This document shows, in pieces, positions 1 through 11,960 of a stretch of 64,000 nucleotides of DNA. The first letter of the stretch is position 1, and every line of letters starts with the position of its first letter. The stretch covers positions 476,326-540,325 of the forward strand of contig JAJNNX010000035.1 in NCBI GenBank assembly GCA_023159155.1, read 5' to 3'. The position numbers and the translations under genes were made by a program. The DNA is from Ustulina deusta. Taxonomy: Eukaryota; Ascomycota; Sordariomycetes; Xylariales; Xylariaceae. The notes beneath the pieces were generated by a model. That model was not told where the DNA came from and made no database searches. It saw only the letters and a program-made list of their open reading frames with translations.

Positions 1-3000
1 ATTTCTTCGAGCATGCGCTCCTCTTCCTCGTCAGAGTTGTTGGCGTCGAAGAAATCGCCACCATATGCCTGCGATTGCTGACTGACTGACATTTGCCTCT
101 GCCGCTCGCGTTCCCGGGCCATTTCTATCGCAGCTTCTCGCTCCGTCTGGCGTACCCGTTCCTTGGCCAGTTCCACTTTCCGCATGGAGGTTGCTATCCT
201 GTCCTTGTTAACTTCATCGTAGGTCACCACAGATGGTTCCATGGGTTCATAACCATCATCGTAGGCAGCTTCCACAGCGGCATCCAATGCAGCGTCGAAT
301 TCGGCTTCGGTATCACCACTAGGCTGACGAATATGCTTCCTCATAATTCTCGAAGACGACCTTGAATGCACTGAAGAAGTCGTGGAGCCCCCAGGTTCAT
401 CGATAGGATCCAGCCACGATGCCGATTCATGGCTGAGGTTTCGCCTGTGGGATCGAAATTCGGGAGCCACAGCAAACCGCTCTGGATTCAATGAGAAGTC
501 CAGGCGCACAATAGGTTCGGGACTCGGTATTCTTGGGGGGGAGGCAGGTCTACGCGGTGACAATGGGGCTGGCAAAAAACTATCGTCGGAAGAATGAGGT
601 ACTGTTAATGCACTTCTTTCAAAATTGCGTTGCATGGGAGATCTAGAAAAGGAGGACTGCCGTGAGCCTTGGTTGACTGCGTTTCTCGAAAAGTCACGGT
701 ACGTTATGGATTCAGACGGCCGGCGCATGGCTTGGGACGAAACCTGAGGCGTTGGTGATTCATCCCTGCGTGACCTGGTGATCGTTGTTGCGTCTGACTG
801 ATTGTCGACTCCTGCCAGCTCCATTTGAACCCCTTGGTAATCAAAAATGTCTGGTCTCGCCGGGAGCGCTTTGTCTCCATGAGGATTTACGGGGACCAAT
901 GCATCTAGTTCCTCTATACGGCTCGTATACGTAATTCGCTGCAAGAGAGACTCCTGGTTAGCAGATGTTTATAGATACGATTGTGTTTTGCTAGTATATA
1001 ACTTATCTGCAACAACTTACAATATTGTCGAGCTTCTTTCTGTCATCATCACCATTCGTCCTAGTCAGCACTTGTTGCAATAATTCACAGGCTTCTAGAT
1101 AGGCCTCTCTCGCAGCACCATAGTTCTGGGCATTATCAAGCTGAACGGCAGTATTCGCCTTGTTGAGTGCCTTGGAAAGCATGGCTTTCTGTGAGGGCTT
1201 GCTGTTACTGCGATCCTTGGGTTTCGTAGAATCACCACTTCCGCCCTTAGCTGCGGAACGACTCCTCAAATGACCTCTCCTCTCGGGCACGATATCGCGG
1301 TCGCGCATGACAGAGGCAGGCGGGAGAAGGGCTGTATTCGAGCGCGCGGCGGGCGATGCCGTCCGTATGGGATTGGAAAGGCCGCTCCAAAAGTAATCCT
1401 GAGGCTCAGCATTACCGGGTTGGCTAGCAAAAACGGAATTCGGAGGGTTGAGGTTGGGACTAGCGCGACTCATGGCGCGCGGCGGCCCGAGACGAAAACT
1501 GCTCTCGGGATCAGGATCGAGAGGCGATAGGGAAATGATGGGAGGCAGATTTGGGGGCGGCGCTGAAGATGGTAGCGGCAAGGGAGGTGGTGGAGAGTCC
1601 CGCCGAGCGCTCGCTACAGCACGGCTTCCCGGTGCCAGACCCGAGGTGGAAGTAGAGGCAGAGGCGGAGCCAGCACGGGCGCGCGTACCAGGCGAGGCGC
1701 TAGTCCCCTGTGAAGGTCTTCGTTTGATAAGCTTGCGCGGCGAAGAGTAGTGGTTTGTCAGAAGAGAGTCCTGAGCCTGGATGGGTTCGGGAGGCTGCGA
1801 CAAGACGCCAATGGAATCGACACTCATCCGACGAGCGAAGGCGATGGACTTCTGCTGCTGGGCTTGTTGCTGTTGGTAGTGGTGGTAGTCCCAGGCGGAC
1901 AGGCGACTCGACGCGGTCGAAGAGGACCATCTATTGAGGTTGCGTAGGGTATCACCAGCGGTGCCGAAGCTGCTCGCGCGCGAATGAGACTGTCGTCGAG
2001 CAGGAGGGCTGGGGTCCGGGCCGGGACCAGCACCTGATCCTAGACCTGAGCCTGAGCCAACACCTGAGCCAGGAACACCTGAGCCAAAGCCAGACCCAGC
2101 GCCAGATGCCAAGACTGAGGCGGTGGTGGAGACGGCTGGCGTATTATTCAAAGGGTCGAGGAACGAAGATGCGAATTGAGCATGCGTCGGTGCCTCTTGG
2201 AGAATGACATTGGACGGCGGCGGCGTTAAAATCCCTGTTCTTGTTGTTGATGCGGGATCAGAAGTGGCATTGTGATTGGGACTGGGACTGGGATTGGGAG
2301 CGGGAATGGAAGTGGAAGTGGAAATGGTCGGTCGTTCTGCTATCGCTGCTATAATAGGGGTTGTTACGGTGAAGGTGGACAGGGGTAGCCAAGAGCTAGT
2401 ATTGGTGGTGGTGGTGGTGCTGCGGGGCGGAGGCAGCAGAGAAGAGACCCTTGGCGGTGCCGTCGGCGGTGATGTCCTCGAGGCTCTCCAGGTTCGCGAC
2501 GATGGCGGAGACGACGACGAGGGCGTCGGTGGTGATGTCGGCGGGTTCGGGTTTGTGTTGTAAAAGGCCGACGACGAAGCAGCGCGAGGATGGTTTTGTC
2601 GCAGTTGTCGCGATGCGTTGTAACGATGACCTTGAGCGTGACCGTGACCGTGATCGTTACTCGGAACAGACTGGTGCTGGCGCTGGTGCTGGTGGCCGTT
2701 AGTTTGATTTTGGCGGTAATAGTGTCGGGATTGGTGGTGCCGGTTATAGGTGTTCGTATTAGCCTGGTTCGGGTGGGTATGCAAGACGCCAATGCTGCTG
2801 CTCCCTCGAGTCGTAGTGGTGGGTTGAGACAATTGAGTGGTTGGCGGGGTCTTGTGAATGCCTGTACCTGTACCTGTCCCTATACCTATACCTATACCTG
2901 AGCCCGTGTAGGTGCTGATGGCACTATCGAAGCCGCCGCTGCTGCTGCTGCTGCCGTTGTGCAAGAAGCTTTTAATCATTCGAGATTGGAGAATCCGTGA

Positions 3001-3735
3001 CCGCGGCTGGGATTGGAGATCCAAGCCCAAGTCTAGGTCCACGTCCGACCGCTCTAGGTAATCACTTCCAAACACGCGCTTCGATTGCGTCACTTCGAAC
3101 CGTTGTCGATATTGTCGTTGTCCCTCAGCCCCGGAACCCCCCCGGTCCTCTCCAATCTTGTTATTATCGCCGTTCCTGTCGTCCTTTCTGTCTCCGTCTT
3201 CGCTACGACCAACGTCGTCGTCGTCGGCGCTGTCTTCAGCCAGATCATCATATGTTTTGCCACCAATCTCGCTGCTAATCGTTGAATAAGTCGTTGCTGG
3301 CTGGTTTTGACCCTTTTGGCGATAGTGAAAGTCGTTATAGTTGTTCTTGTTAATAATGTGTGTGCTGGCGGGGATTGTTGGCTTGGAAGGAACCGGGACG
3401 ACAACACCAGCGTTTCTACCGTGCTCATGCGTTAGTGCTTCATGCTCGCTTCTCGGATCGCCCCGTTTCTGGCTATGGGTATATGTGTGGTTGCTATTAC
3501 CGCCGCCGCCTACAAATGCCGTAAAAACCGTCGTTGGCGACATATATTCATCCGACTCTGGCGGTGCCCGTCGGTGAGCCTGAGACAGGGATTTGCGGTA
3601 CAGGGCCGTGCCGGTTATCGACGACGACGACGACGATGGTATTAACGATGTTGCAGTCGAACGTGTCGTGCTCGCATATGACTTCGGTTGGGACATTCTT
3701 GGTGCGGTTGCTTGGCCAAGCTCTCGTGCTCTCAC
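1..3735 (-). CDS. MIT-domain protein, 3' end cut off by the window edge
   Basis: Large minus-strand gene. Exon 1 is 3735-1021 and exon 2 runs from 938 past position 1. The 82-nt intron (1020-939) has a GTAAGT donor and a TTGCAG acceptor. Splicing is in phase and replaces an immediate stop by a frame that stays open to the edge. The first ~840 residues are low-complexity (Ser, Pro, Gly, His, Asn rich, with SGSG and GIGIGTGTG runs). They are followed by an MIT (microtubule interacting and transport) helical hairpin at about residues 850-910, starting near KAMLSKALNKANTAVQLDN. Exon 2 adds a Ser/Arg/Pro-rich tail and a charged stretch with EREAAIEIARERERQR, suggesting a coiled coil. MIT domains usually bind ESCRT-III tails in endosomal sorting; that role here is inference. 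The start could also be Met14 (position 3696, MSQPKSYAS), which looks more like a natural N-terminus. Confidence 0.85.
2861..2900. repeat. Hexanucleotide tandem repeat inside the MIT gene
   Basis: About six and a half 6-bp units alternating between CCTGTA and CCTATA types. In the minus-strand reading frame they encode alternating Gly-Ile and Gly-Thr dipeptides. Unit length is a multiple of three, so copy-number change would keep the frame. Confidence 0.8.
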
Positions 3736-6423
3736 GCTGGCTTACTGTAGCTATGCGACCCGTCGTTGTTCGATTCACCTTCCGGTTCTTTCCCTCCAGT
3801 CGCTCCCTGGCTAGAACCCAAGCCGGCGTGATCTTACACGTAATCTACACGTAACCCCGTATACATCCGGTATCAAAGTCTCTACTTGGTCCTCGGGTGT
3901 TTGATAGGCTTCAGGGAAGGGCTGTGGTATATGAGACCCGCAGGGTTTTAATGGCCGTGGGAGACACTCGTGTATACTGAGGTGAAATTGGTTTCTTTCT
4001 CTCTGGTTCTCCGATTCCTGAAACGCTTGTCGAAAATCCGAGGCCCGGCTGCAGATTTGATAAAAGAAAAAAGCGAAGAAAGAACCTCTCTACTGTACAA
4101 CCTAAACTACACTGTTGTACTTCCACTTCCACACCTTCAACAAGGGGGAGTTCTTAGGCAAGACCCTGTTGCATCCACTGCCGCGGTAACCATAAGAATC
4201 CTGCCCCCTTCCCAAGGAGAAGGGAAGAAAAAAAAAAAAAGGCCCGGAGGCGGTGTCGAAAGAGGCGGCTCTCCCCCTTCCTCTGTCCAGGGGTTCCAAT
4301 TAAAGATAGATTTTAAATATTCTCGTTATCAGGGCATCTTCTCTTGTAGATACCAACCACAGGTGGTACCTGGATAATGTAGATACCTGCGTATAGGTGC
4401 TTAGTTTAGACAATTGTTCAGGCATGCAACACGAGTCTCAACTATCGTATGACCAACGGAAAATCTATACCGTACATACAGCATACCTAAATTGGTACAT
4501 ATTGTAGTGTATTATTTGACATGCTAGCTACAGATGTAACTATTACCTACCTGTATCTCATATTTTCACCCCTTGCCGCTATCCACTAGTCCGTCCCTGC
4601 TTACCTTTTCCCGCCATCGCGAGCTACGTACCAATCCGCTCTTTGCACACCCATCACCCGATTGCCGACACTAGGTAGGTAGTGTAGGTACCTACAGCAC
4701 TATAATAGACAGTAACCTTTAGTAAATGAACAGCACAAAGACACACTATAGTATACAATGTCCTGAAACCAGTCAATAGTTCCCAGCTATGCTCTTATAC
4801 TGTAGTATACAGCGGTGTACTCAGCATAGCACCTAGTAGTTAGTAGTTAGGTAGTTTGACTTATCGTATACTTGCTTGTCCCTTATTTGTTAGATATGAC
4901 TGTACCTAATAGCGAGTTGTAGTGTACTCAGTCAGTACCAGCCAGTGGTGCGAAGTCACCTAACCCGATGAGGCTAGATATGAACTCCAGTGTGCCTCGT
5001 AGGTACCGCTAGCAACCAAGTACCGGTATCGGCACTGTAAGTATTCTACACTAGGTAGGTACCTCCACGTAACAAACTTGCAAGATCTAGATAGGGGTTG
5101 GATCCATGGGTAAAATGGACCCGAGGGTTGAAAACTGCCCGGAGAACCGCCTATCCTTGTCCCTTCTGTGCGCCACGGTTGAAGCACTCCAGCCTCTTCG
5201 TCCCCCCTTTTTGGGGGACGTCCTCCTGAGAATGATCCAGGTACTGTCAGTCTACATACTACACTGCAAGTCGTGGCAGGGACAGGTCGGTTCGCGCCAC
5301 GTTCTCCGTCCTCTCGGGGATTTTTCTGTCTCTATTCAAAAGCTTCGCCTGGTGTACCTAGGTAGTCTTCGGATACTCAGCCTAAGACTACAGACCTAGA
5401 CCTATACTAGATAGTCGGTGTTGTACTGTATATAGACAGACTACCAAGGTATATCCGTATGAGGGCATGCTTACCACCCCCGTCTCCTCTCAACTATTCC
5501 AGGATACAAGATGCTGCGGTGATACTTCGGGTATATAGTGCACGGATTATCATCGATTGGTTGGGGTTCTAGTGTACTTGGCATATGCGGGTAAGGATAC
5601 GCATATCATCGAACCGACCACCGTCCATCCATGACCTCTGTCGTCGTTCTGCGCTCTTTGCAGCATGGGGAGGTAGGATTGTTCGACGCCCGAAACCAGC
5701 CCCCCAGACACTTTACACGTGTGTTGGTATCCCAATTCGTGCAGCGCGTACATCTTGGCAAAGGAACCCGGAGCACGTGGGTTTACTGACTTGACGTATG
5801 CTGTGGCTGGATACGAGGTACCACGACAAGAGAGACATATGTGTGTACATGAATGATGGATCGATGCGACTGCTCCGGTCGAAGTGGGGGGTGAATTACT
5901 TACACCGACCCGAGGCTTCCTGCTTCCTGCTTCCTGCTTCCCGCTTCCCGCTTCCCGCTTCCTAATCCAGGGGTGCTACGCTGCTCTGTCGGTAAGCGTC
6001 GAAAAAGGGATCCTGCAGGCTTGGAGCTGCATGTTTCGATCGCAATCGGGTCGGCTGGTGGTGGCCGTGGCAGGGCAAGGACAGCTTCTCGACAGCCACT
6101 CAACGGCTAGCCCATCAAACATGACTTGTTTCACTGTATTTTGCTGCCACATCTTAGTGTCCAGCCTCCTGGATCTCTAGGATTCACAACGGATTATGAG
6201 GTGTGTCTCCGCGTGCCGCCGCCTTCGTAGGTTGTCGCACCATCTACCTACGAATAAGTGCCCTTTCGTTTTGCGCGTCATCAATATCACCAAGTTTCCC
6301 TTGCATTGGCTGTGGGGGATCGGGGTTAATCGCAGGGGATTCATTACGGCCTTCGACGAGATAGTTGGAACAGAAGTCTCAGAGATCAAGCACTAAATAA
6401 TTTCCCCCCCTCTCCTCATCTCT
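3736..6423. other. Intergenic region, gene-poor, with TAGGTA micro-repeats
   Basis: No open frame here resembles a known protein or carries convincing splice structure. It presumably includes the upstream region of the MIT gene. A poly-A tract lies near 4228-4240. TAGGTA/TACCTA hexamers cluster at about 4670-4700, 4850, 5000-5070 and 5370. Confidence 0.6.
5915..5963. repeat. Seven exact 7-bp tandem repeats (GCTTCCT/GCTTCCC)
   Basis: Seven consecutive 7-bp units: three GCTTCCT, three GCTTCCC and a final GCTTCCT. The strand shown is purely pyrimidine apart from one G per unit. It lies in intergenic DNA 0.5 kb downstream of the esterase stop. The pattern of C/T variants looks like recent unit duplication. 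Confidence 0.9.
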
Positions 6424-7655
6424 TCATTCTTTTTTCGATTGTTGCCGTAAGAACTTCGCCATATCTAGCGCCATGATTTGATGAGTGTGCGAAGACCTAT
6501 GGCATCCGTCAGCCCGGCTTTCATGTACCCAAATCTCCAGTTGAAGAATTAAAACTCACATATGTCCCGAATTATACCAGAAATAGTGATATAGTGGCAG
6601 ACAGCCATGCAGCTCAGGATGTTCTTGCACATCGGGGTCGGCATAATCTGGACAGTATGACGTCGTGTTTTTGATGCCATATTTCCTTGGGTTGTCCAAC
6701 ACGCCGTTCAGAAACTTGTTGGCATCATAAATCATGGACTTCACATCCTTGTTCTCCACAGCAAACATGTTGCTATGCTTGGCGAGACTGTCACCCCACC
6801 ATCCAATCATTGTTTTGTCGGGGAGCGGCGTCTCTGACACGACATTGGCGGCTGTGCGATCGAGGGGTGGCAGATTGATGAATAAAAAGCTCTTGTATCC
6901 GGTTTCGTACATTGGGCGCACGCTTTGCGTGAATACTGCATCGACCAGCACGTCGTAGAACGCCGGGAACGACACGTTACTGAATTTAGACGAGTCGTTG
7001 ATGTCGTTGATACCGATCCAGAATGCGACAAGCACCTTGGACTTGTCCATTTTCTCTCCAATCACCGGCTCTGCCCACGTGAGATATTGCTGCGTCTGAT
7101 TGACGAGTGGGATTGTGAAATCATGGTGCTGGCTGAGATATTCCAGAGACACGTCGGAACCAGCAAAGGCAAAGTTCCAGAGAGGTATGGTACAGTCTAT
7201 TTAGGAATTCGGAGTGAGTAATTACCACAGTCGCTGATATCGCGAGACACGTTATAAGGGTGCAAAGGAGATTCCAATATACCTCCCGGGAGCGTCTCGC
7301 CGGGTTCCAAGCCACAGCCAGTCAGATATTCAGCCCAGTTCGGCCCGCCCTCCGCTGTGCCTGTAAAATTCTGTACAATCTTATTCGAAAGAAGCGTGCC
7401 GGGAGAGAAACCAAACTGTCCTGGCAGGTAGCTGCCGATGAAGGAGAAGTTTGGCAATCCTGCTGTTCCCTGCACAAACGTGTAGGAGTCTCCAAATGCA
7501 ATTCTATGTGATATTTAGTTGTTAGAGCCATTCGAATATACCATGTATGATACTGATCGTTTATTGACTAACAGGTTTTTTGTGTCATCCCAATCAAAGT
7601 GAGGTCCCGAGGTATAATGTCCTCTGACTAAAACGACGCCGCAAAGGAAGCGCAT
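6424..7655 (-). CDS. Secreted GDSL/SGNH esterase, CE16-like
   Basis: Four exons on the minus strand: 7655-7573, 7503-7226, 7196-6560 and 6496-6424, giving 356 residues. Splicing restores the family signatures. The nucleophile block is IAFGDSYTFVQG (Ser34), then LWNFAFAGSD (~126-135), the block-III motif GIND (182-185), and the C-terminal GHMSSHTH region (~331-338), which supplies the expected catalytic His. A short hydrophobic start (MRFLCGVVLV) suggests a signal peptide; Met at 7673 or 7700 is possible instead. CE16 enzymes are exo-acting acetyl esterases that remove acetyl groups from plant-polysaccharide oligomers; the exact substrate here is inferred. Introns 1 and 3 are ordinary (69 and 63 nt), but intron 2 is only 29 nt, so the gene may instead carry a small disruptive insertion. 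Confidence 0.85.
7197..7225 (-). other. Apparent 29-nt intron in the esterase gene
   Basis: On the minus strand the sequence starts GTAATT and ends AAATAG. It contains an in-frame stop and must be removed to join DISDC to TIPLWNFAFAGSD in frame. GACTGT occurs at both edges of a ~35-bp segment, so a short tandem duplication is an alternative explanation. Confidence 0.5.
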
Positions 7656-9719
7656 GAACCCTTTTGCAGTCATCGCCACTGGCCTAATAGCTTTAGCCAT
7701 GTGTAGTATGAGCCGTGTCTTACAATCTTGCTCTTAACAGCAATGTAGACTCTACCCTGCCTTAACCCTAGCAACAAGATATTTTGCAAACTTGTATTAA
7801 GTCTTCCTTGCCCATCTGTGTATATACGTTTTTGCCATACACATATAGAGATCCTAAAGTTTCTATGCATCCTATTGGTGGAATTAAAGTCGCATTATAG
7901 CGGCATTCGGGGTAAGAAAACCGTCTCGGCCATGCTTAACGATATCGATATCCACGCCCGCCACTAACAAATTGAGAGTCTCTATTTTATGGAGAGACTA
8001 TTACAAGCGAGTTTTCTTTTCTCCTCAAGAATATCACGAAGATAATCCGTGATCAATTATTGATGGAGATCGGCATTCCTAGGATACTATGGCCAGAGCA
8101 GGAATCCGGCTGAAGGCAGCACCGGCTCCGGCGCCGAGAATTATATAAACTGCAGCTTCGATTGTACCGGCTCCCGTACAGTGGGTTCAATTCTATATGC
8201 GAGTGTGTTGTACATGAGTCTCGATGTTCTACACTTTTCCTGCCACGTCGCCCCTACTTCTCACATTATTATGAGAGGCATGATGTCTATTATGGGTTAT
8301 CGGAATCTCGACGAGCTGGTAAACTACTCGACAAATGGCGGCAGATGTGAGTCTGCTTGGTCATGGTGTCGAGGCTCAGTTAATACGTGACATCTTGGAG
8401 TTGCATTTCCGGCCACTGAAAGCGCTGACGCAGAGGATGGCAGATGCAACGAAATAGAAATCAAGCGATCTCATGCGTCAAGTTGGCCGTCCCCTTCCAA
8501 TGAAGTAAGAACATCATTTTGGCATTTTATCGAAGATAGAGATGCTATTGAAGTGAACAATGTTCTCGGCGTACTTCCAAAGACATCTTCTGTGGAAAGC
8601 AGCATATTCATAATGCCCGTAATAGTTAATATCGATCACGACACCGAAGAGAATAGCTATCAGCAGTCAGCGGCACATAAAAGGGCACGAAAGTGAAAAG
8701 GGATTCGCTTTGCTACATCACTGATTGGCTCAGTTCTGGCTGAGTCGACTTAGCATCTGCGACGGATCGATGGCATGTGAGGACATAAGAGTGGCGTCGC
8801 TTGGCAGTACCTACATCTACATAAATTTAGCGAGAGGGCGGCCAATGAGGTGCTTCTTTTGCCGCGATGATGTCCCAATTGGGATACCCATGCTCAATCA
8901 TGTAGGTACTATATGCTGGTAGTAGATATTAAACGACGACTAGATAATTCTTCCTTGTTTCGATGCGTTGGATTCGGCCAAACAGTGTGACTAGCAGAGT
9001 CAACCCACTTTCAACCTCGCTGCGGCGTATATATACTTGAAGTTCCTTATCCCATTGCTTCGTGGGGCCTTTTTCTGGCTGAAATACAATATAATTGATG
9101 TCATCATCCAAGCTACGCCAGATCTACGACCACTAAATTTCTAGATCGGCCGTATATTTTTAACGACGAATCTCCCTACCTAGGTACTTGATGGACGACC
9201 CTCTTGCCAACATAATTACATCATCGACTAGCCGCGACCACAAGACAAAAGCGCAAATCGTCGAACTTGGGGTGGAGCGAAACCAAGTACCATATTTTAA
9301 TCCCCGAATTGTAATATTCAGTCGCTGATTCGCTCCAAAAGGCCGCTCAAAAATCCTTACCAGATACTTGATCAGCACAGGAGCGGGCTTCTATTCCCAA
9401 CGGTTTCCTACATGGCGTCTAGTTGTTTGACGCCGTTGTGAGCGGCACTGACCTTTGCACTCCGTCATTACTTTAACGCTGCATTACCTCATGGTGACCA
9501 ACCACCTTAAAGGACGACAATCATCTAGATGAGACTTTGATTTCCTCGATTACCGTGTCCATTAGGGATTCCTCACTCGACCGTGGCCTTGTGAATTAAG
9601 GTAACAAGACCATCCGGCCGCAACAAACTAGCTCCAGCCCTACATTATCCGTTATTTTGCCAGGACCGTGACCCGTCATCCACGGCGTTAATATAGCCTA
9701 TCCCGGTGTCACTCATACA
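7656..9719. other. Intergenic region between esterase and dioxygenase
   Basis: Divergent upstream DNA for the minus-strand esterase and the plus-strand carotenoid-oxygenase-like gene. A TATATAA-like string is present near 8142 but no convincing coding frame follows it. I see no RNA gene or mobile element. Confidence 0.55.
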
Positions 9720-11540
9720 ATGGCCATCATGTCTCTTGAAACAGTTGTTGTCGGAGACACAGGGTCCTCTGTGCTAGATCATGAAGAGCAGGACTTTGAA
9801 CGAGTGGTGCAGACCTGGTCAGCGAGGAGCTTTGGTGATTGGCCTAATGAAGCAGGAGTCTGTCACTTCATTCAAATGACCACCTGAAAGGAATACTAAT
9901 ATTTCTTATAGTTTGAGGGTTTGACCGAGGTACGTGGGCCTGTCAAATTAAAAGTAACAGGGTCCATACCGTCGTGGGCGGCAGGGACACTCTATCGCAC
10001 AGGTCCAGGGGGATACACTCTTGAGAACACACCAAAAGGAATGTTCAAAACAACACATTGGTTTGATGGGTTCGCCCATACACACAAATTCGAGATTATT
10101 GCCGATGCCCATGGCCCGGACCGCCCGGTACAAGTTCAGTACAGCTCTCGGCGCCAAGCTGAAGATTACGTCGACGCCATCCGAAAGACAGGTCGAGTAC
10201 CAAACTTAAGCTTCGGTCAACGTCAAGACCCATGTATCGGTATTTTTGGTAAGATTATGAGTGTGTTTAAACGCGAGGAATGGAGTCCGAAGCCTGCATC
10301 AGCGAACATATGTGTCACGGTACATGCCGACCTGCCTGGACTTATATCGGGCTCGGGACAGAAGAGCTTGGGTCACAGAGAAGGCGGTAGAGCGCTCTAT
10401 TTGGCCACTGACACCAGTCGTCTCCAGGAGATTAGTCCCGAGACGTTAGAGCCGATTGGCCTAGCAAGACAACAAACGCTCCATCCATTGCTGAAAGGTC
10501 CTCTCAGCTCAGCTCACGCGCAAAGAGACCCGGAGACTGGAGACCTCTTCAATTTCAACCTTGATATGGGTTGTTGCGCAACCTATCGAGTCTTCCGCAC
10601 CAATTCGGCAAGTGGAATAACCGATATCCTCGCAACCATATCCGCGTTCGATTTAAAGCCAGCCTATATTCACTCCTTTTTCTTGTCACCATCCTTCGTG
10701 ATTCTATGTATCCCCTCTTCACACCTTGGATACATGGGCATCTCGGTTCCCTGGAACGGCAATATCATTGACGCTATAGAGCCATTTGACCGCTCCAAGA
10801 TATGTAAATGGTTCGTCGTGGATCGCCGGGGCGGTCGTGGGGTCGTGGCTACATTTGAAAGCCCGGCAGGATTCTTCTTTCACAGCATTAACTCATTCGA
10901 AGATCATGATGAATCCACGGGTGATATCGATATATTCTGTGATGTCATTGAGTACCCCTCAACAGACATCATACGTGCCTTCGAGATGGATGTGCTGCTG
11001 AATACTAAGGATAAAGAGGACGTCTATGTTAAGGACGAGCAGCGGATACGCAATTGTCTCCAAAGAATTGTTAGGCACAGGTTCCGAGTTTCTGCTCATA
11101 AGATAGGCGGGGCCTTTCGAATGGATTCGGAGAAGGTTCTCGAAATCAAGGCGCCGCACGCCGGTGAACTTCCAACTATTAACCCGTATTATGCGACAAG
11201 GAAGTACCGTTACGTCTACAGCTTAGCGAATCGTGGGTATAGCACTTTGCACGACATGATTGTCAAGACGGATCTAGCGACACGTCAGACAGTATCATGG
11301 CAGGGGCCTAAAGGCCATACACCAGGAGAGGCAATATTTGTGCCCCGCCCAAAGCAGCTCGTGGATGGTGAAGGGGATGGTGATAAAGACGAAGACGATG
11401 GAGTCCTTCTCAGTGTCGTTCTCGATGGATTTGGAAAGACCAGCTACCTTGTCTGTTTAGACGCAAAGACCATGGAGGAGCTAGGTCGGGCTGTATGCGA
11501 CTGGGCTATTGGACATGGGTTTCACGGCCTGCATATGTAG
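9720..11540 (+). CDS. Carotenoid cleavage dioxygenase family protein
   Basis: Two exons, 9720-9857 and 9912-11540, separated by a 54-nt intron (GTCTGT donor, TTATAG acceptor), giving 588 residues. Splicing joins DWPNEAG to FEGLTEVRGPV, the usual start of the RPE65/CCO beta-propeller. All four iron-binding histidines are visible: His248 (SSAHAQRDPETGD), His300 (AYIHSFFLSPS), His370 (FFFHSINSFED) and about His584 (GHGFHG). These non-haem Fe(II) enzymes cleave conjugated double bonds with O2. Length and sequence style fit the fungal CarT/CAO-2 (torulene-cleaving) side better than the shorter stilbene cleavers, but substrate is inferred. No carotenoid synthesis genes are in the window. Translation could also begin at Met4 (9729). 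Confidence 0.9.
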
Positions 11541-11960
11541 AAACATATACATACCGCAAAGCTAATATTCTAATATTCCAATACTATCAAACTTAAGCGT
11601 ACTAGACGTCTGCATACATGAGACAGGGGACTGTGTAGGAAGCGTCATCTGCTATACCTATTCGAATATTTGCAATAGATCCTTTGCATGCAAACATCAC
11701 TGCAACGTCACTGCAGCATTAAGGCAGGTATCACCAGATTGAGCTGACCCTCGGGGGCAGTCAGTAAGCCAGCAGGTTCGGGCACAAAGTTAGCAGATCA
11801 GCATCAATAAGTATGAGAAGTGTATTAGGCAATCTTTGAAGTATAGGCAGTTGGTGTTTACTTGAGACTCCGGCGATATGCTTATTTCGATTATCAGTAC
11901 CATCCACCTCATCTCTGTTAGACGACCTCTTCTGAGTTGTTATTCAAAGAACACTAACCG
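11541..11960. other. Convergent intergenic spacer
   Basis: 420 bp between the stop codons of the two dioxygenase genes, so it should hold both 3' ends and transcription terminators. No further feature seen. Confidence 0.6.

Noticed and set aside
2276..2792. Several Val/Gly-rich or Arg/His-rich frames on both strands
   Set aside because: Shadows of the repeat-rich MIT-domain gene.
8142..8390. TATATAA string followed by short frames up to 69 codons
   Set aside because: The better frame needs a GTG start, and neither is recognisable or extendable by splicing.
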